DNA from: Burkholderiaceae bacterium
GTDB taxonomy: Bacteria > Pseudomonadota > Gammaproteobacteria > Burkholderiales > Burkholderiaceae_E
Assembly (NCBI GenBank): GCA_024637395.1
Contig: JAGXFG010000097.1
Location: forward strand, 1-41,279
Direction of reading: 5' to 3'
Length of the DNA stretch: 41,279 nt
Under the pieces are notes generated by a model. It saw only the letters and a program-made list of their open reading frames with translations. It had not been told where the DNA came from and did not search any database. Shown here one piece after another: positions 27,824-36,753 of the stretch (its first letter is position 1; each line of letters starts with the position of its first letter). Position numbers and translations under genes: made by a program.

Positions 27824-28525
27824 TCAGAAGCGGGTTCGGGCTGCCGGGTCCGATTGGAGCGCCGGCATCGCCGGCAAACGCAGCGGAGCGCCGCTGGAGG
27901 CGACAAAGTCCGTCCTCGGGTAGGACTCGGACGGCGCCGAACCATCCCTGCTGCCGGCACCGGTGGCGTCCTGGCTTCTTGCGACCTCGTTGGCCGGGGC
28001 CTTGCGGGCAGCCAGCACCTGGGGTGCCGGAGCCTGGTAGTTGCCGGGCAGCATCGAGGTCTTCGGGAAGCCGCCGGCGTCCAGCATTCGATCCCAGGAC
28101 CCCGACTCATAGCCGTCGCTGCGTTCGTTGCCGACACTGAGCGCCGGCAGAATCTTCCCCGACGAGCCCAGTTTCTGGAGCACGTCGACATCTGCCTGGG
28201 TGACTATGGTGCGTTCGGCAAAGGGGATGCCGCGCTTCCTGAGGTGGGCACGGCCCAGATCACATGGCTCGCACCGCGACGTGGTGTAGAGCGTCACCGG
28301 AAAGCGCGCCACGGCCGAGCGCAGCTCATACGGCAGAGCGACGTCGCCGCTGCCGGCCGGCGTGGTGGTGCGCGAACCCTCGAGCAGCCGCGCTCCTTGC
28401 GGGAGGCGGTCGCCATAGGTTACGGATCCGTCCGGCCCGATCCACTTGTACTGGGCGTGGGCGCTGCCGGCGAACAGCAATATCAATGCAGCGGCTCGAA
28501 GAATGGAGCTGATGCGCTTGGACAT
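27824..28525 (-). CDS. Secreted DUF4124-glutaredoxin fusion protein
   Basis: 233 residues. A signal peptide (residues 1-24, ending GSAHA) is followed by a DUF4124 segment (QYKWIGPDGSVTYGDRLP). A glutaredoxin-like domain follows (about 75-145), with VTLYTTSRCEPCDLGRAHLRKRG and an active-site CEPC, and a proline- and alanine-rich tail of about 90 residues without clear fold. It should be periplasmic, so the CxxC may act in thiol exchange outside the cytosol, where glutathione-linked glutaredoxins are not usual. It is downstream of prlC by 22 bases, likely the same transcript. A second DUF4124 protein is at 22655. Confidence 0.87.
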   Translation of the reverse strand: MSKRISSILRAAALILLFAGSAHAQYKWIGPDGSVTYGDRLPQGARLLEGSRTTTPAGSGDVALPYELRSAVARFPVTLYTTSRCEPCDLGRAHLRKRGIPFAERTIVTQADVDVLQKLGSSGKILPALSVGNERSDGYESGSWDRMLDAGGFPKTSMLPGNYQAPAPQVLAARKAPANEVARSQDATGAGSRDGSAPSESYPRTDFVASSGAPLRLPAMPALQSDPAARTRF

Positions 28526-28547
28526 GGCGGTGGTTCCTGCCTAGGTT

Positions 28548-30611
28548 TTAGACCATGCCATTATGTCGCAGCAGTGCCGCAATATCGGGGTCCCGACCTC
28601 TGAACGCGCGAAACGAGTCGATAGCCGGTCGGCTGCCCCCGACTGAGAGGATTTCCCGCATGAAAAGCTGCCCGGTCTCGGCCACCCGGCGCTCGCCTTC
28701 GTCCTGTTCGCCGGCTTCCTCGAAGGCGGCGTAGGCGTCGGCGGAGAGCACTTCGGCCCATTTGTAGCTGTAGTAGCCGGCCGCATAGCCGCCGCCGAAG
28801 ACGTGCGAGAAGCTGTTCTGGAAGCGGTTGAATGCCGGCGGAACAATCACCGCCACTTCGCGCCTGACCTCGTCGAGCAGTTGCTGGACGCTGGTTGCCG
28901 CGCCGGGTGTGAACTGGCTGTGCAGCAGCATGTCGAAGAGCGCGAACTCGACCTGGCGCAGGGTTTGCAGTCCGCTCTGGAAGTTCTTGGCGGCGAGCAT
29001 GCGCTCGAAGAGCGCGCGCGGCAACTGCTCACCGGTCTCGACGTGGGCGCTCATTTCCCGGACGATTTGCCATTCCCAGCAGAAATTCTCCAGGAACTGG
29101 CTGGGCAACTCGACTGCATCCCACTCGACCCCGGAAATTCCGGACACCGCGAGTTCGTCGACCAGTGTCAGCATGTGATGCAGGCCATGGCCGAACTCGT
29201 GGAACAGTGTCGTCACCTCGTCGTGGGTGAGCAGCGCCGGACGACCGGGGGCGGGCGACTGGAAATTGCAGGTCAGGTAGGCGACCGGCGTTTGCAGCTC
29301 GGCGCCGCGCCGCCGCCGCGAGCGCGCGTCGTCCATCCAAGCGCCGGGGCGCTTGTCGCCCCGGGAGTAGAGGTCGAGGTAGAACTGTCCCACCAGTGCG
29401 CCGTCGCGCTCGATGCGATAGAAACTCACGTCCGGGTGCCAGACCGCTGCCTGGTCCGGCAGTACTCGAACACCGAAGAGTCTTTCAACCAGACCGAACA
29501 GGCCGTCCAGAACCCGCGGCAACTGGAAGTAGCGCCGCACTTCCTGGCCGGAGAATGCATAACGCGACTCGCGCATCTTTTCCGAGGCGAAAGCGATGTC
29601 CCAGGCGCACAGTTCGGCGATGCCCAGTTCGTCGGCGGCGAAACGCTGCAGCTCGGCAAGATCGCGTTCGGCAAAGGGCCGCGCCCGGCGCGCCAGGTCG
29701 CGCAGGAAGGTCACCACCTCTGCGGCCGAGTCCGCCATCTTGGGCACCAGCGAGACCTCGGCGTAGTTGGGGTAGCCGAGCAGTGCGGCTTCCTCGGCGC
29801 GCAACGCGAGTATCTCGTCCATTACCGGCGCGTTGTCGAGCGCCGCGCGCTCTTCTTGCCCGGCGGGAGCCAGCGCGTCGCCTGACGCGCGGGTGGCGTT
29901 GGCGCGGTAGACGCGTTCGCGCAAGTCGCGCTGGCCGGCGTATTGCATCACCGCCATCACGGCCGGTTGCTGCAGGGTCAACAGGTATCCGGGAACACCG
30001 CGGCGCTCGGCTTCAGCACGCGCTGCCTCGCGGGCATCGTCGGGAATGCCCTCGAGTTCAGCATCGTCAGCGACCGGGAGCACGAAGGCGTTGGTGGCGT
30101 CGAGCACGTTCTCGGAGAAGCGCTGCGAACGTTCTGCCAGGCGTTCCTGGATCGCCGCAAAGCGCTCGCGTGCCGGCGACACCAGTTCGGCGCCGCCCAG
30201 CCGGAAATCGCGCAGTGCGTGCTCGACCACGCGGCGCCGGTCTGCGCTCAGCGCCATGAAAGCCGGCGAATCGTGCAGCGCCTGGTAGCGCGCGAAGAGT
30301 CGCTGGTCCTGGGAGATCTCGGTCCAGAACTGAACAACCCGCGGCAACCCGGCGTTGTAGGCGGCGCGCAGTTCGGGTGAGTCGGCCACGGCGTTGAGGT
30401 GCGACACCGTGCCCCAGGCCCGTCCCAGTTGCTCGGTGGCGTCCTCCAGTGGCGTTACCAGAGTCTCCCATTCGAGCGGCGTGTCCGGATCGGTTGCTAT
30501 CGCCAACGCCGCCCGGGCGCGGGCGATCAACTCGTCGAGCGCGGGCGCGACCTGGTCGGGTGAAAAAGCGTCGAATCTTGGCAGATCCGGAAAAACGAGC
30601 AGCGGGTTCAT
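28548..30611 (-). CDS. prlC: Oligopeptidase A (M3 family)
   Basis: 687 residues from ATG 30611, with AGGA upstream. The zinc motif is HEFGH at 471-475 with FHEFGHGLHHMLT around it. The C-terminal part has FQNSFSHVFGGGYAAGYYSYKWAEVL, typical of thimet-like oligopeptidases. Length equals that of E. coli PrlC (680). It degrades short peptides, including cleaved signal peptides, in the cytosol. It follows folD by 10 bases. Confidence 0.96.
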   Translation of the reverse strand: MNPLLVFPDLPRFDAFSPDQVAPALDELIARARAALAIATDPDTPLEWETLVTPLEDATEQLGRAWGTVSHLNAVADSPELRAAYNAGLPRVVQFWTEISQDQRLFARYQALHDSPAFMALSADRRRVVEHALRDFRLGGAELVSPARERFAAIQERLAERSQRFSENVLDATNAFVLPVADDAELEGIPDDAREAARAEAERRGVPGYLLTLQQPAVMAVMQYAGQRDLRERVYRANATRASGDALAPAGQEERAALDNAPVMDEILALRAEEAALLGYPNYAEVSLVPKMADSAAEVVTFLRDLARRARPFAERDLAELQRFAADELGIAELCAWDIAFASEKMRESRYAFSGQEVRRYFQLPRVLDGLFGLVERLFGVRVLPDQAAVWHPDVSFYRIERDGALVGQFYLDLYSRGDKRPGAWMDDARSRRRRGAELQTPVAYLTCNFQSPAPGRPALLTHDEVTTLFHEFGHGLHHMLTLVDELAVSGISGVEWDAVELPSQFLENFCWEWQIVREMSAHVETGEQLPRALFERMLAAKNFQSGLQTLRQVEFALFDMLLHSQFTPGAATSVQQLLDEVRREVAVIVPPAFNRFQNSFSHVFGGGYAAGYYSYKWAEVLSADAYAAFEEAGEQDEGERRVAETGQLFMREILSVGGSRPAIDSFRAFRGRDPDIAALLRHNGMV

Positions 30612-30621
30612 TGCGGTATTC

Positions 30622-31515
30622 CTATCCCCTGGCCCGAGCCACATGCTGGGCTGCCGCGTGTGTGCGTTCGGCCGCCTCGAGAGTATTGACGAGCAACATC
30701 GCGATCGTCATCGGACCGACGCCGCCGGGAACCGGCGTGATCGCGCCGGCAACCTTCGAGACGCCTTCGAAGTCGACGTCGCCGCACAGCTTGCCGGCAT
30801 TTGGCCCGTCGGGAATTCGGTTCATTCCCACGTCGATCACCACCGCGCCCGGCTTGACCATATCGGCAGTGATCATCATTGCCTTGCCCACGGCCGCTAT
30901 CAGCACGTCGGCTCTCCGGCAATGCGCGGCCAGGTCGCGCGTCCTGCTGTGGCAGATGGTGACGGTGGCGTTTCTTTGCAAGAGCAGCATTGCCTGGGGT
31001 TTGCCGACGATATTGCTGCGGCCCACCACCACGGCCTCGGCACCGGAGAGTTCGACGCCCGCGTGCTCGAGCAGCTTCATCACGCCGTAGGGTGTGCACG
31101 GAATGAATCGCGGCGCACCGGTCATCAGCGCGCCGGCGTTGCCGACGTGGAATCCGTCGACATCCTTGTCGGGCGAGATGCGTTCGATCACGCGGCGCTC
31201 GTCGATCTGCGGCGGCAACGGCAACTGCACCAGAATTCCGTGCACCGCCGGGTCAAGGTTGAGTTCGTCGATGCGTGCGAGCAACGCCGCCTCGGTGGTC
31301 TCGGCCGGCAGGTGGTCGAAGATCGAGCGAATTTCCGCCTCGGCACAGGCCTTTACCTTGTTGCGAACGTAAATCGCCGAAGCCGGCGATTCGCCCACCA
31401 GAACCACCGCCAGGCCCGGCTGGGTGCCGGCCTTGGTCAGCGCTGCTGAGCGAACCGCGCATTCGGCGCGGATTGTGCGGGCCAGTGCGGCACCGTCGAG
31501 AATCTTGGCAGTCAT
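30622..31515 (-). CDS. folD: FolD, methylenetetrahydrofolate dehydrogenase/cyclohydrolase
   Basis: 297 residues from ATG 31515, with AAGGA 8 bases ahead; the frame extends to 31563 without family similarity. Motifs are [14 protein letters not shown] with the catalytic lysine, [49 protein letters not shown] and the C-terminal [15 protein letters not shown]. It interconverts methylene-, methenyl- and formyl-tetrahydrofolate using NADP. Probably the first gene of the folD-prlC-DUF4124/glutaredoxin unit. Confidence 0.97.
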   Translation of the reverse strand: MTAKILDGAALARTIRAECAVRSAALTKAGTQPGLAVVLVGESPASAIYVRNKVKACAEAEIRSIFDHLPAETTEAALLARIDELNLDPAVHGILVQLPLPPQIDERRVIERISPDKDVDGFHVGNAGALMTGAPRFIPCTPYGVMKLLEHAGVELSGAEAVVVGRSNIVGKPQAMLLLQRNATVTICHSRTRDLAAHCRRADVLIAAVGKAMMITADMVKPGAVVIDVGMNRIPDGPNAGKLCGDVDFEGVSKVAGAITPVPGGVGPMTIAMLLVNTLEAAERTHAAAQHVARARG

Positions 31516-31614
31516 CGAACAATCCTTGGAATATTCGGTTGGTCGGTCATCGGCCCCGATCAACCCCGGTTGGCATCACCCGAGGCGTTTGCAGCAAGTA
31601 GATCTGGTGCTGGC

Positions 31615-31643
31615 TTTACAGTGCCGAAACAGCTGATTATAAT
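31615..31643 (+). promoter_or_regulatory. Sigma-70 promoter of the tRNA-Ala/tRNA-Glu unit
   Basis: TTTACA at 31615-31620 and a perfect TATAAT at 31638-31643 are separated by 17 bases. Transcription would start near 31650, just 7 bases before mature tRNA-Ala. Confidence 0.85.
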
Positions 31644-31656
31644 TGCCGGCTTGCTT

Positions 31657-31732
<76 letters not shown>

Positions 31733-31773
31733 GGTTTTTTGGCAATATCGCATCAACGTTGCCTGCTTTTTTG

Positions 31774-31849
31774 GTCCCGTTCGTCTAGAGGCCTAGGACA
31801 CGACCCTTTCACGGTCGGTACAGGGGTTCGAATCCCCTACGGGACGCCA
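31774..31849 (+). tRNA. tRNA-Glu (anticodon TTC)
   Basis: 76 bases with encoded CCA. The acceptor stem GTCCCGT pairs with ACGGGAC. The anticodon arm is CGACC-CTTTCAC-GGTCG with TTC in the loop, and the T arm is AGGGGTTCGAATCCCCT. It follows tRNA-Ala by 41 bases and likely shares its transcript. Confidence 0.97.
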
Positions 31850-31858
31850 AGCACACGG

Positions 31859-31884
31859 AGCCGGCCGATTGGCCGGCTTTTTTT
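31859..31884 (+). terminator. Intrinsic terminator of the tRNA unit
   Basis: AGCCGGCC-GATT-GGCCGGCT forms an 8-bp GC-rich stem with a four-base loop, followed by a run of seven T ending at 31884. This is a classic rho-independent terminator, 9 bases after tRNA-Glu. The rluF-like ATG at 31887 begins two bases after it. Confidence 0.92.
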
Positions 31885-31886
31885 CT

Positions 31887-32642
31887 ATGGACACATCAGA
31901 ATCCCCCGAATCCCGAGATCCACGCCTGTCCAAGCGGATGAGCGAGCTGGGGATTTGTTCGCGCCGCGAGGCCGATGAATGGATCGCCAACGGCTGGGTG
32001 CGGGTCGAGGGCGAAGTGGTCGACACGCTCGGCGCGCGCGTTCCCCACGATGCCAAGATCACGGTCGACGCCCAGGCCCGCCAGCACCAGGCCACGCGGG
32101 TGACGGTTTTGCTCAACAAGCCGATGGGCTATGTCTCCGGACAGCCCGAGGACGGCCACGAGCCGGCGATAGTGCTGGTGCGCCCCGAGAACCGCTGGAC
32201 CGAAGACCGTGGCCCGCAGCGCTTCCAGCCCGGGCACCTGCGCGGCTTGGCGCCGGCCGGCCGGCTCGATATCGATTCCACCGGCTTGCTGGTCATGACC
32301 CAGGACGGACGGGTGGCGCGGCGCCTGATCGGCGCCGACTCCGAGATCGAAAAGGAATACCTCGTTCGGGTGGCCGGCACACTCTCGGAGGAGGGTTTGA
32401 ACCAGCTTCGGCACGGGCTCTGGCTCGACGGTCAGGCGTTGCGTCCGGCGCGGGTTTCCTGGCAGAACGAACACCAGCTGCGATTTGCGCTGCGCGAGGG
32501 CCGCAAACGCCAGATTCGCCGGATGTGCGAACAGGTCGGACTGACCGTTATCGGTCTCAAGCGGGTGCGCATCGGCAGCGTGATGCTGGGTCACCTGCCA
32601 GTCGGCAATTGGCGATATCTGCGCCAGGACGAGAAGTTCTGA
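31887..32642 (+). CDS. RluF/RluB-like rRNA pseudouridine synthase
   Basis: 251 residues from ATG 31887. An S4 RNA-binding domain comes first ([21 protein letters not shown]), then the catalytic domain with [26 protein letters not shown] (catalytic D in GRLD) and [16 protein letters not shown]. The last block with [20 protein letters not shown] resembles RluF, which modifies U2604/2605 of 23S rRNA, more than RluB. It has no Shine-Dalgarno: the start directly follows the tRNA terminator. A downstream in-frame ATG at 31938 would cut the S4 domain, so 31887 is favoured. Confidence 0.88.
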   Translation: MDTSESPESRDPRLSKRMSELGICSRREADEWIANGWVRVEGEVVDTLGARVPHDAKITVDAQARQHQATRVTVLLNKPMGYVSGQPEDGHEPAIVLVRPENRWTEDRGPQRFQPGHLRGLAPAGRLDIDSTGLLVMTQDGRVARRLIGADSEIEKEYLVRVAGTLSEEGLNQLRHGLWLDGQALRPARVSWQNEHQLRFALREGRKRQIRRMCEQVGLTVIGLKRVRIGSVMLGHLPVGNWRYLRQDEKF

Positions 32643-32681
32643 CGCAGTTGGCGCCTCCCTGGCGCCGTGGCGCCGGCCGTG

Positions 32682-33425
32682 CTACTGGTTGACCTTCAAC
32701 CCGATCTGGCTGGCGGCAATCACTGCCTGGGTGCGGTTGCGCACCCCCAGCGCCCGGAGCACGGCGCTGACGTGGACCTTGACCGTGCCTTCGGCAAGTT
32801 CGAGCTCGCGGCAAATCAGCTTATTGGGCAGGCCGCGCAGGATGAGCCGCAGCACGTCGATCTGGCGTTCGGTCAGCCCCATCTTGCGGGGATCCGAACA
32901 GGCGGGGCGCCGAAGGCGGATCGGATCGCTGGTGCGCAGCGGGCCGCCGGTCACCAGTTCGTGGGGCACGTAGATGTGGCCGGCAACGATCATCCGCAGG
33001 GCGTTCATGATGACATCGGCCTGCATGGTCTTGGGAATGTAGCCGACCGCTCCGAGGTCGAGGCACTGGATGATGGTTTCGCGCTCGATGTCGCCCGACA
33101 TGACCACGATCGGCAGGTCGGGGCGCAGCTCGCGGATGCTCGAAAGTCCTTCGAAGCCATTGGTGTCGGGCAGGCGCAGGTCGAACAGCACGCAGTCATA
33201 GTTCGTGCCCAGTGCCAGCCGGCGGCGGGTCTCGGCGAGCGAGGCGGTCATCTCGGTGTGGCAACCGGGCGACAGCATGGCCAGCGTCTGGCCGATCGCA
33301 TCGCGCATGATCGGATGGTCGTCGACCACCATGAAACGGCGTCCGGAAGTCGCGTCGGGCGCGGGTCCGAAGCCGGTTTGCGGGGTGTGGCGGGTGGTCT
33401 GGACGGTGGTGGCTGCAAGGTGCAT
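32682..33425 (-). CDS. NarL/FixJ-type response regulator (LuxR DNA-binding)
   Basis: 247 residues. A 30-residue flexible N-terminus comes first, then a receiver with acidic pair D35-D36, phospho-acceptor D82 (VLFDLRLPDTNG) and K132. A LuxR-type helix-turn-helix follows (LTERQIDVLRLILRG, GTVKVHVSAVLRALGVRNR). No histidine kinase gene is adjacent, so it is an orphan in this window and its signal and targets are unknown. It is divergent from dusA with a 74-base gap. Confidence 0.9.
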   Translation of the reverse strand: MHLAATTVQTTRHTPQTGFGPAPDATSGRRFMVVDDHPIMRDAIGQTLAMLSPGCHTEMTASLAETRRRLALGTNYDCVLFDLRLPDTNGFEGLSSIRELRPDLPIVVMSGDIERETIIQCLDLGAVGYIPKTMQADVIMNALRMIVAGHIYVPHELVTGGPLRTSDPIRLRRPACSDPRKMGLTERQIDVLRLILRGLPNKLICRELELAEGTVKVHVSAVLRALGVRNRTQAVIAASQIGLKVNQ

Positions 33426-33499
33426 GGCGAGCTCTCTTTACATGGGCTGGGCGTGAGACTCAAAACTAATCCCTGGCCGGGGCTCTGTAAACTAGACTT

Positions 33500-34600
33500 A
33501 TGGACGAGGCGAAAGTGCAAATCGAAGGCAATGAGCAAGGCGGAGGCGCTGCCCGCGAGCCTGCCGATTACCGTTTCTCGGTCGCTCCGATGCTCGATTG
33601 GACCGACCGTCATTGCCGCTATTTCCATCGTCAGCTGAGCAGTCACGCTCGCCTCTATACCGAAATGATCACCACGGGCGCGCTGGTCCATGGCGACTTG
33701 CAGCGCCTGCTGGACCTGGACGAAACCGAGCATCCGGTGGCCCTGCAGCTGGGCGGCAGCGACCCGAGCGAACTGGCGCGGGTTGCCCGGGTCGCGAGGC
33801 CCTGGGGATATGACGAAATCAACCTGAACTGCGGCTGCCCCAGCGCCCGGGTCCGCCATGGATCGTTTGGCGCCTGTCTGATGGCGGAGCCGGAACTGGT
33901 GGCGCAGTGTGTCGCCGCCTTGCGCGACGCGGTCGATTGCCCGGTCACGGTCAAGCACCGGCTGGGGATCGACCGGATCGAGGACTACGCCTTTGTGCGC
34001 GATTTCGTTGGCACGGTGGCGCGTGGCGGCTGCGAGGTCTTCATCGTCCATGCCCGCAACGCCTGGCTGGCGGGACTTGATCCGCGCGAGAACCGGGAGG
34101 TGCCGCCACTGCGCTATGAGTACGCGCGGCGTCTCAAGCGCGAATTTCCGGAACTGACGATTGTGCTCAACGGCGGCTTGCGCAGCCATCAGCAGATCGA
34201 AGTGGAACGCGCCGGCGTCGACGGGGTGATGATCGGGCGGGCGGCCTACGAGGAGCCCTGGCTGCTGTCCGAATGCGACGCGCGCTACTGCCCGGAACTT
34301 CCGTCCGAGGCGGGGCTGACGCGCGAGCTGGTGGTCGAGCGGATGCGTGCCTACGCGCTTGCCCAGCGCGCGCTCGGCGTTCCGCTGCGCGCGATAGTTC
34401 GCCACATGCTCGGTTTGTTCAACGGTTTGCCAGGTGCGCGCTCCTGGCGCCGGACGCTGAGCGATGCCAACCAGCTCCGGGATGCCGGTCCCGAACTGCT
34501 CGACGTAGCGCTGGCGGCGCGCGCGGCGGCTGCCGAGCGTTCAACTGGCGCGCCCGAAGTACTGCGGGCTCACGAAGACGCGGGACGTATCATAGGATGA
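33500..34600 (+). CDS. dusA: tRNA-dihydrouridine(20/20a) synthase DusA
   Basis: 366 residues. FMN-barrel motifs are FSVAPMLDWTDRHCRYFHR, EMITTGALVHGD, NLNCGCPSARV, SFGACLMAEPE, VTVKHRLGID, and LNGGLRSHQQ. The GACLM cysteine is the catalytic acid. The short KHRLGID and length match DusA rather than DusB or DusC. It reduces uridines 20 and 20a in the tRNA D-loop. The start at 33500 has no ribosome site; TAAACT lies 7 bases upstream and may be a -10 box of a leaderless message. It overlaps the next gene by 4 bases. Confidence 0.95.
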   Translation: MDEAKVQIEGNEQGGGAAREPADYRFSVAPMLDWTDRHCRYFHRQLSSHARLYTEMITTGALVHGDLQRLLDLDETEHPVALQLGGSDPSELARVARVARPWGYDEINLNCGCPSARVRHGSFGACLMAEPELVAQCVAALRDAVDCPVTVKHRLGIDRIEDYAFVRDFVGTVARGGCEVFIVHARNAWLAGLDPRENREVPPLRYEYARRLKREFPELTIVLNGGLRSHQQIEVERAGVDGVMIGRAAYEEPWLLSECDARYCPELPSEAGLTRELVVERMRAYALAQRALGVPLRAIVRHMLGLFNGLPGARSWRRTLSDANQLRDAGPELLDVALAARAAAAERSTGAPEVLRAHEDAGRIIG

Positions 34601-35847
34601 TGGCAACCAGGTCTCCAGCTGCCGGCGGCCGCTTGGGCCGCACTGTGCAACACCTGCGACTCATCGGGCGCCGTGCTGCCGCGCTCGAATTGCTGCAGAC
34701 CGGAGCCAGTCTCGCCTTCCTGTCGCTGCTCGCAGTCGTGCCGATCATCTCGGTGGCCTTTGCGGTGCTCTCGGTGCGGCCCGAATTCGTGCAACTGCGT
34801 GGCGAGTTGCAGCGCTTCCTGGCGGGAAACCTATTTCCGCCGGCGTTCAGCGATATCGTCAGTTCCTATCTGCAGCAGTTTGCCGATCGCGCTGGCGAGC
34901 TTTCGCTGGTGGCGACGCTGGTGTTCTTTGCGACTGCCCTGAGCATGCTGTTCACGATCGACCGCAGCCTCAATCGGATCTGGGCGACGCCGCGCCCGCG
35001 CTCATTCGGCCAGCGCCTGGTGCTCTACTGGGCGGCGCTCACCATCGCGCCGATCCTGCTGGGCGCGAGTCTGGCGGTCAACGGCATAATGGTCAGCGAA
35101 TGGCTCCATGGCGGCGCGCTGCGCGAGGTGCGCACCCTGTGGCTGACGATGCTGCGCTGGATCATCAGCGGCGCCGCGCTGCTCCTGCTCTACCGGCTGG
35201 TGCCCAATACCACGGTGCGTTGGCGCGACGCCCTGTGGGGTGCGATTGCCGCGGCGGTGGCGCTCGAGTTGCTGCGCCGCGGGTTCGGCATGTACCTGGA
35301 GCGACTGCCGACCTATACGATCGTCTACGGCACTTTCGCCGCGCTGCCGATGTTCCTGCTCTGGCTGTTCCTGTTCTGGACCGCGGTGCTCACCGGTGCC
35401 GTGGTGGCCTCTCGTGGCGTGCCCGCCACGCTGGGCGAAGGTGCCGGCTCGGCCGACGTTTCCGGCGTGCAGTTTCTGGACGGCGCCCGGGTGCTGGCCG
35501 AGCTTGCCAGGCTGGCTCCCGGTGCCAATGGCGCAGGCCTCCCGGCCGGACACTGGCGCGCAGCCTTTGACGATGATCCGCACCGCGCCCTGCGCACGGT
35601 GCAATTGCTCGCCGATAACGGCTACGTGGTGCGCATGGTCGTCTTCGGCCTCGACGGCATTCATGCCGATGAGCCGGGCGTAATCTGGGACGAACACTGG
35701 GCCCTGGCGCGGCCTGCCGGCGAGTTGCGGGTGCGCGAACTGTTCGACGTGACCTGGGGAGCCGACAGTGGCCTCGCCGGCCTGGCCGAACTCGATCAGC
35801 CGCTTGGGCTGTGGGCCAACGGCCCGGCGCTCATGCTCGGCCCGTAA
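34597..35847 (+). CDS. YihY/UPF0761-family inner membrane protein with C-terminal extension
   Basis: 416 residues from ATG 34597, overlapping the dusA stop (ATGA). The first 290 residues match the YihY family (once misnamed RNase BN), with about six membrane helices, SLAFLSLLAVVPIISVAFAV, and the YTIVYGTFAALPMFLLWLFLFW block. About 125 further residues look soluble (HWRAAFDDDPHRALRTVQLLADNGYVV), possibly a winged helix; extensions like this occur in betaproteobacterial members. Function is unknown. Its end converges on the alpha/beta hydrolase gene with an 18-base gap. Confidence 0.9.
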   Translation: MMATRSPAAGGRLGRTVQHLRLIGRRAAALELLQTGASLAFLSLLAVVPIISVAFAVLSVRPEFVQLRGELQRFLAGNLFPPAFSDIVSSYLQQFADRAGELSLVATLVFFATALSMLFTIDRSLNRIWATPRPRSFGQRLVLYWAALTIAPILLGASLAVNGIMVSEWLHGGALREVRTLWLTMLRWIISGAALLLLYRLVPNTTVRWRDALWGAIAAAVALELLRRGFGMYLERLPTYTIVYGTFAALPMFLLWLFLFWTAVLTGAVVASRGVPATLGEGAGSADVSGVQFLDGARVLAELARLAPGANGAGLPAGHWRAAFDDDPHRALRTVQLLADNGYVVRMVVFGLDGIHADEPGVIWDEHWALARPAGELRVRELFDVTWGADSGLAGLAELDQPLGLWANGPALMLGP

Positions 35848-35865
35848 GCGCCACTCGAACCCCCG

Positions 35866-36705
35866 TCAGACGAAGTCGCGCAGCGCGTCGAGCACTGCGT
35901 CGGGGCGCTCGGTCATCATCGCGTGGCCGCTGCCGGCGATGCTTACCGTCCGCGGCGGACCGGCCCTTTCAGCGCCGGCGCTGTCAGCCGCCAGCTTGGC
36001 GCTCGCCTGCTGGAGCCGGCCCAGCAATTCCCGCGCGGCCTTGGGCGGCGTCATCACGTCTTTGGCTGCGCTGACGAGCAACACCGGGCAGCGAATCGCA
36101 TCGGCGGCAGTGAGGCCGCCCACGTAGGCGTTGCAGGCGTTGAAATCGGTGAACAGCACCCCCGGCGCCTGGCGTTCCATCAGGCGGCGATTTTGCCAGT
36201 ACACCGAGAATCCCGGCCCCGGGCAGCCGGGACGGTGCGTGAGCGAACTGTGCGACCAGGCGTTGATCATCGCGAACGCTTCGGGCTCGTCGTCGCGCGC
36301 GGCGTTGAGCAGCACGTCCGCGACCTTCATCGGAATCGCCACGCCCAGCAGCGCGGCGCGGTTCACCAGTTGCGGCGCCCGTGCCGCGGCTTCGAGCGTG
36401 ATCAGCGAACCCATCGAATGACCTACCACCGCCGCCTGACTCACCCCGGCTGCGGCCAGCAGGGCGATCAGCCAGTCGGCCATCGCCTCCACCGTCTCGA
36501 GCGCCGGTCCGGCGCTGCGGCCATGACCGGGCAGGTCGACGGCCAGCACCGCGCGGCCATGATGGGCCAGGTAGCGCGACTGCAGGATCCAGACGCTGTG
36601 GTCGTGCTGGGCCCCGTGGACGAACACGACCACGGGAGCGGCGGGATCGAAGCTGCGCCCCCCGGTGTATGCGTAGGCGCGGCGGCCGTTGACGTCGAAC
36701 CACAT
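35866..36705 (-). CDS. Alpha/beta hydrolase
   Basis: 279 residues, cytosolic. The fold marks are VVVFVHGAQHDHSVW (oxyanion region), DLPGHGRS, the nucleophile elbow GHSMG with S97, an acid near D216 (SAAKDVM) and the histidine in GSGHAMM. The catalytic triad is complete. The substrate is unknown. It follows metY by 48 bases on the same strand, so it may be a hydrolase of acylated amino acid intermediates or unrelated; the sequence does not decide. Confidence 0.88.
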   Translation of the reverse strand: MWFDVNGRRAYAYTGGRSFDPAAPVVVFVHGAQHDHSVWILQSRYLAHHGRAVLAVDLPGHGRSAGPALETVEAMADWLIALLAAAGVSQAAVVGHSMGSLITLEAAARAPQLVNRAALLGVAIPMKVADVLLNAARDDEPEAFAMINAWSHSSLTHRPGCPGPGFSVYWQNRRLMERQAPGVLFTDFNACNAYVGGLTAADAIRCPVLLVSAAKDVMTPPKAARELLGRLQQASAKLAADSAGAERAGPPRTVSIAGSGHAMMTERPDAVLDALRDFV

Positions 36706-36753
36706 GGCTGGACTGGTCCTCCTGGGGTTGGCGCCGGGCGCGCGCTTGCGGCC

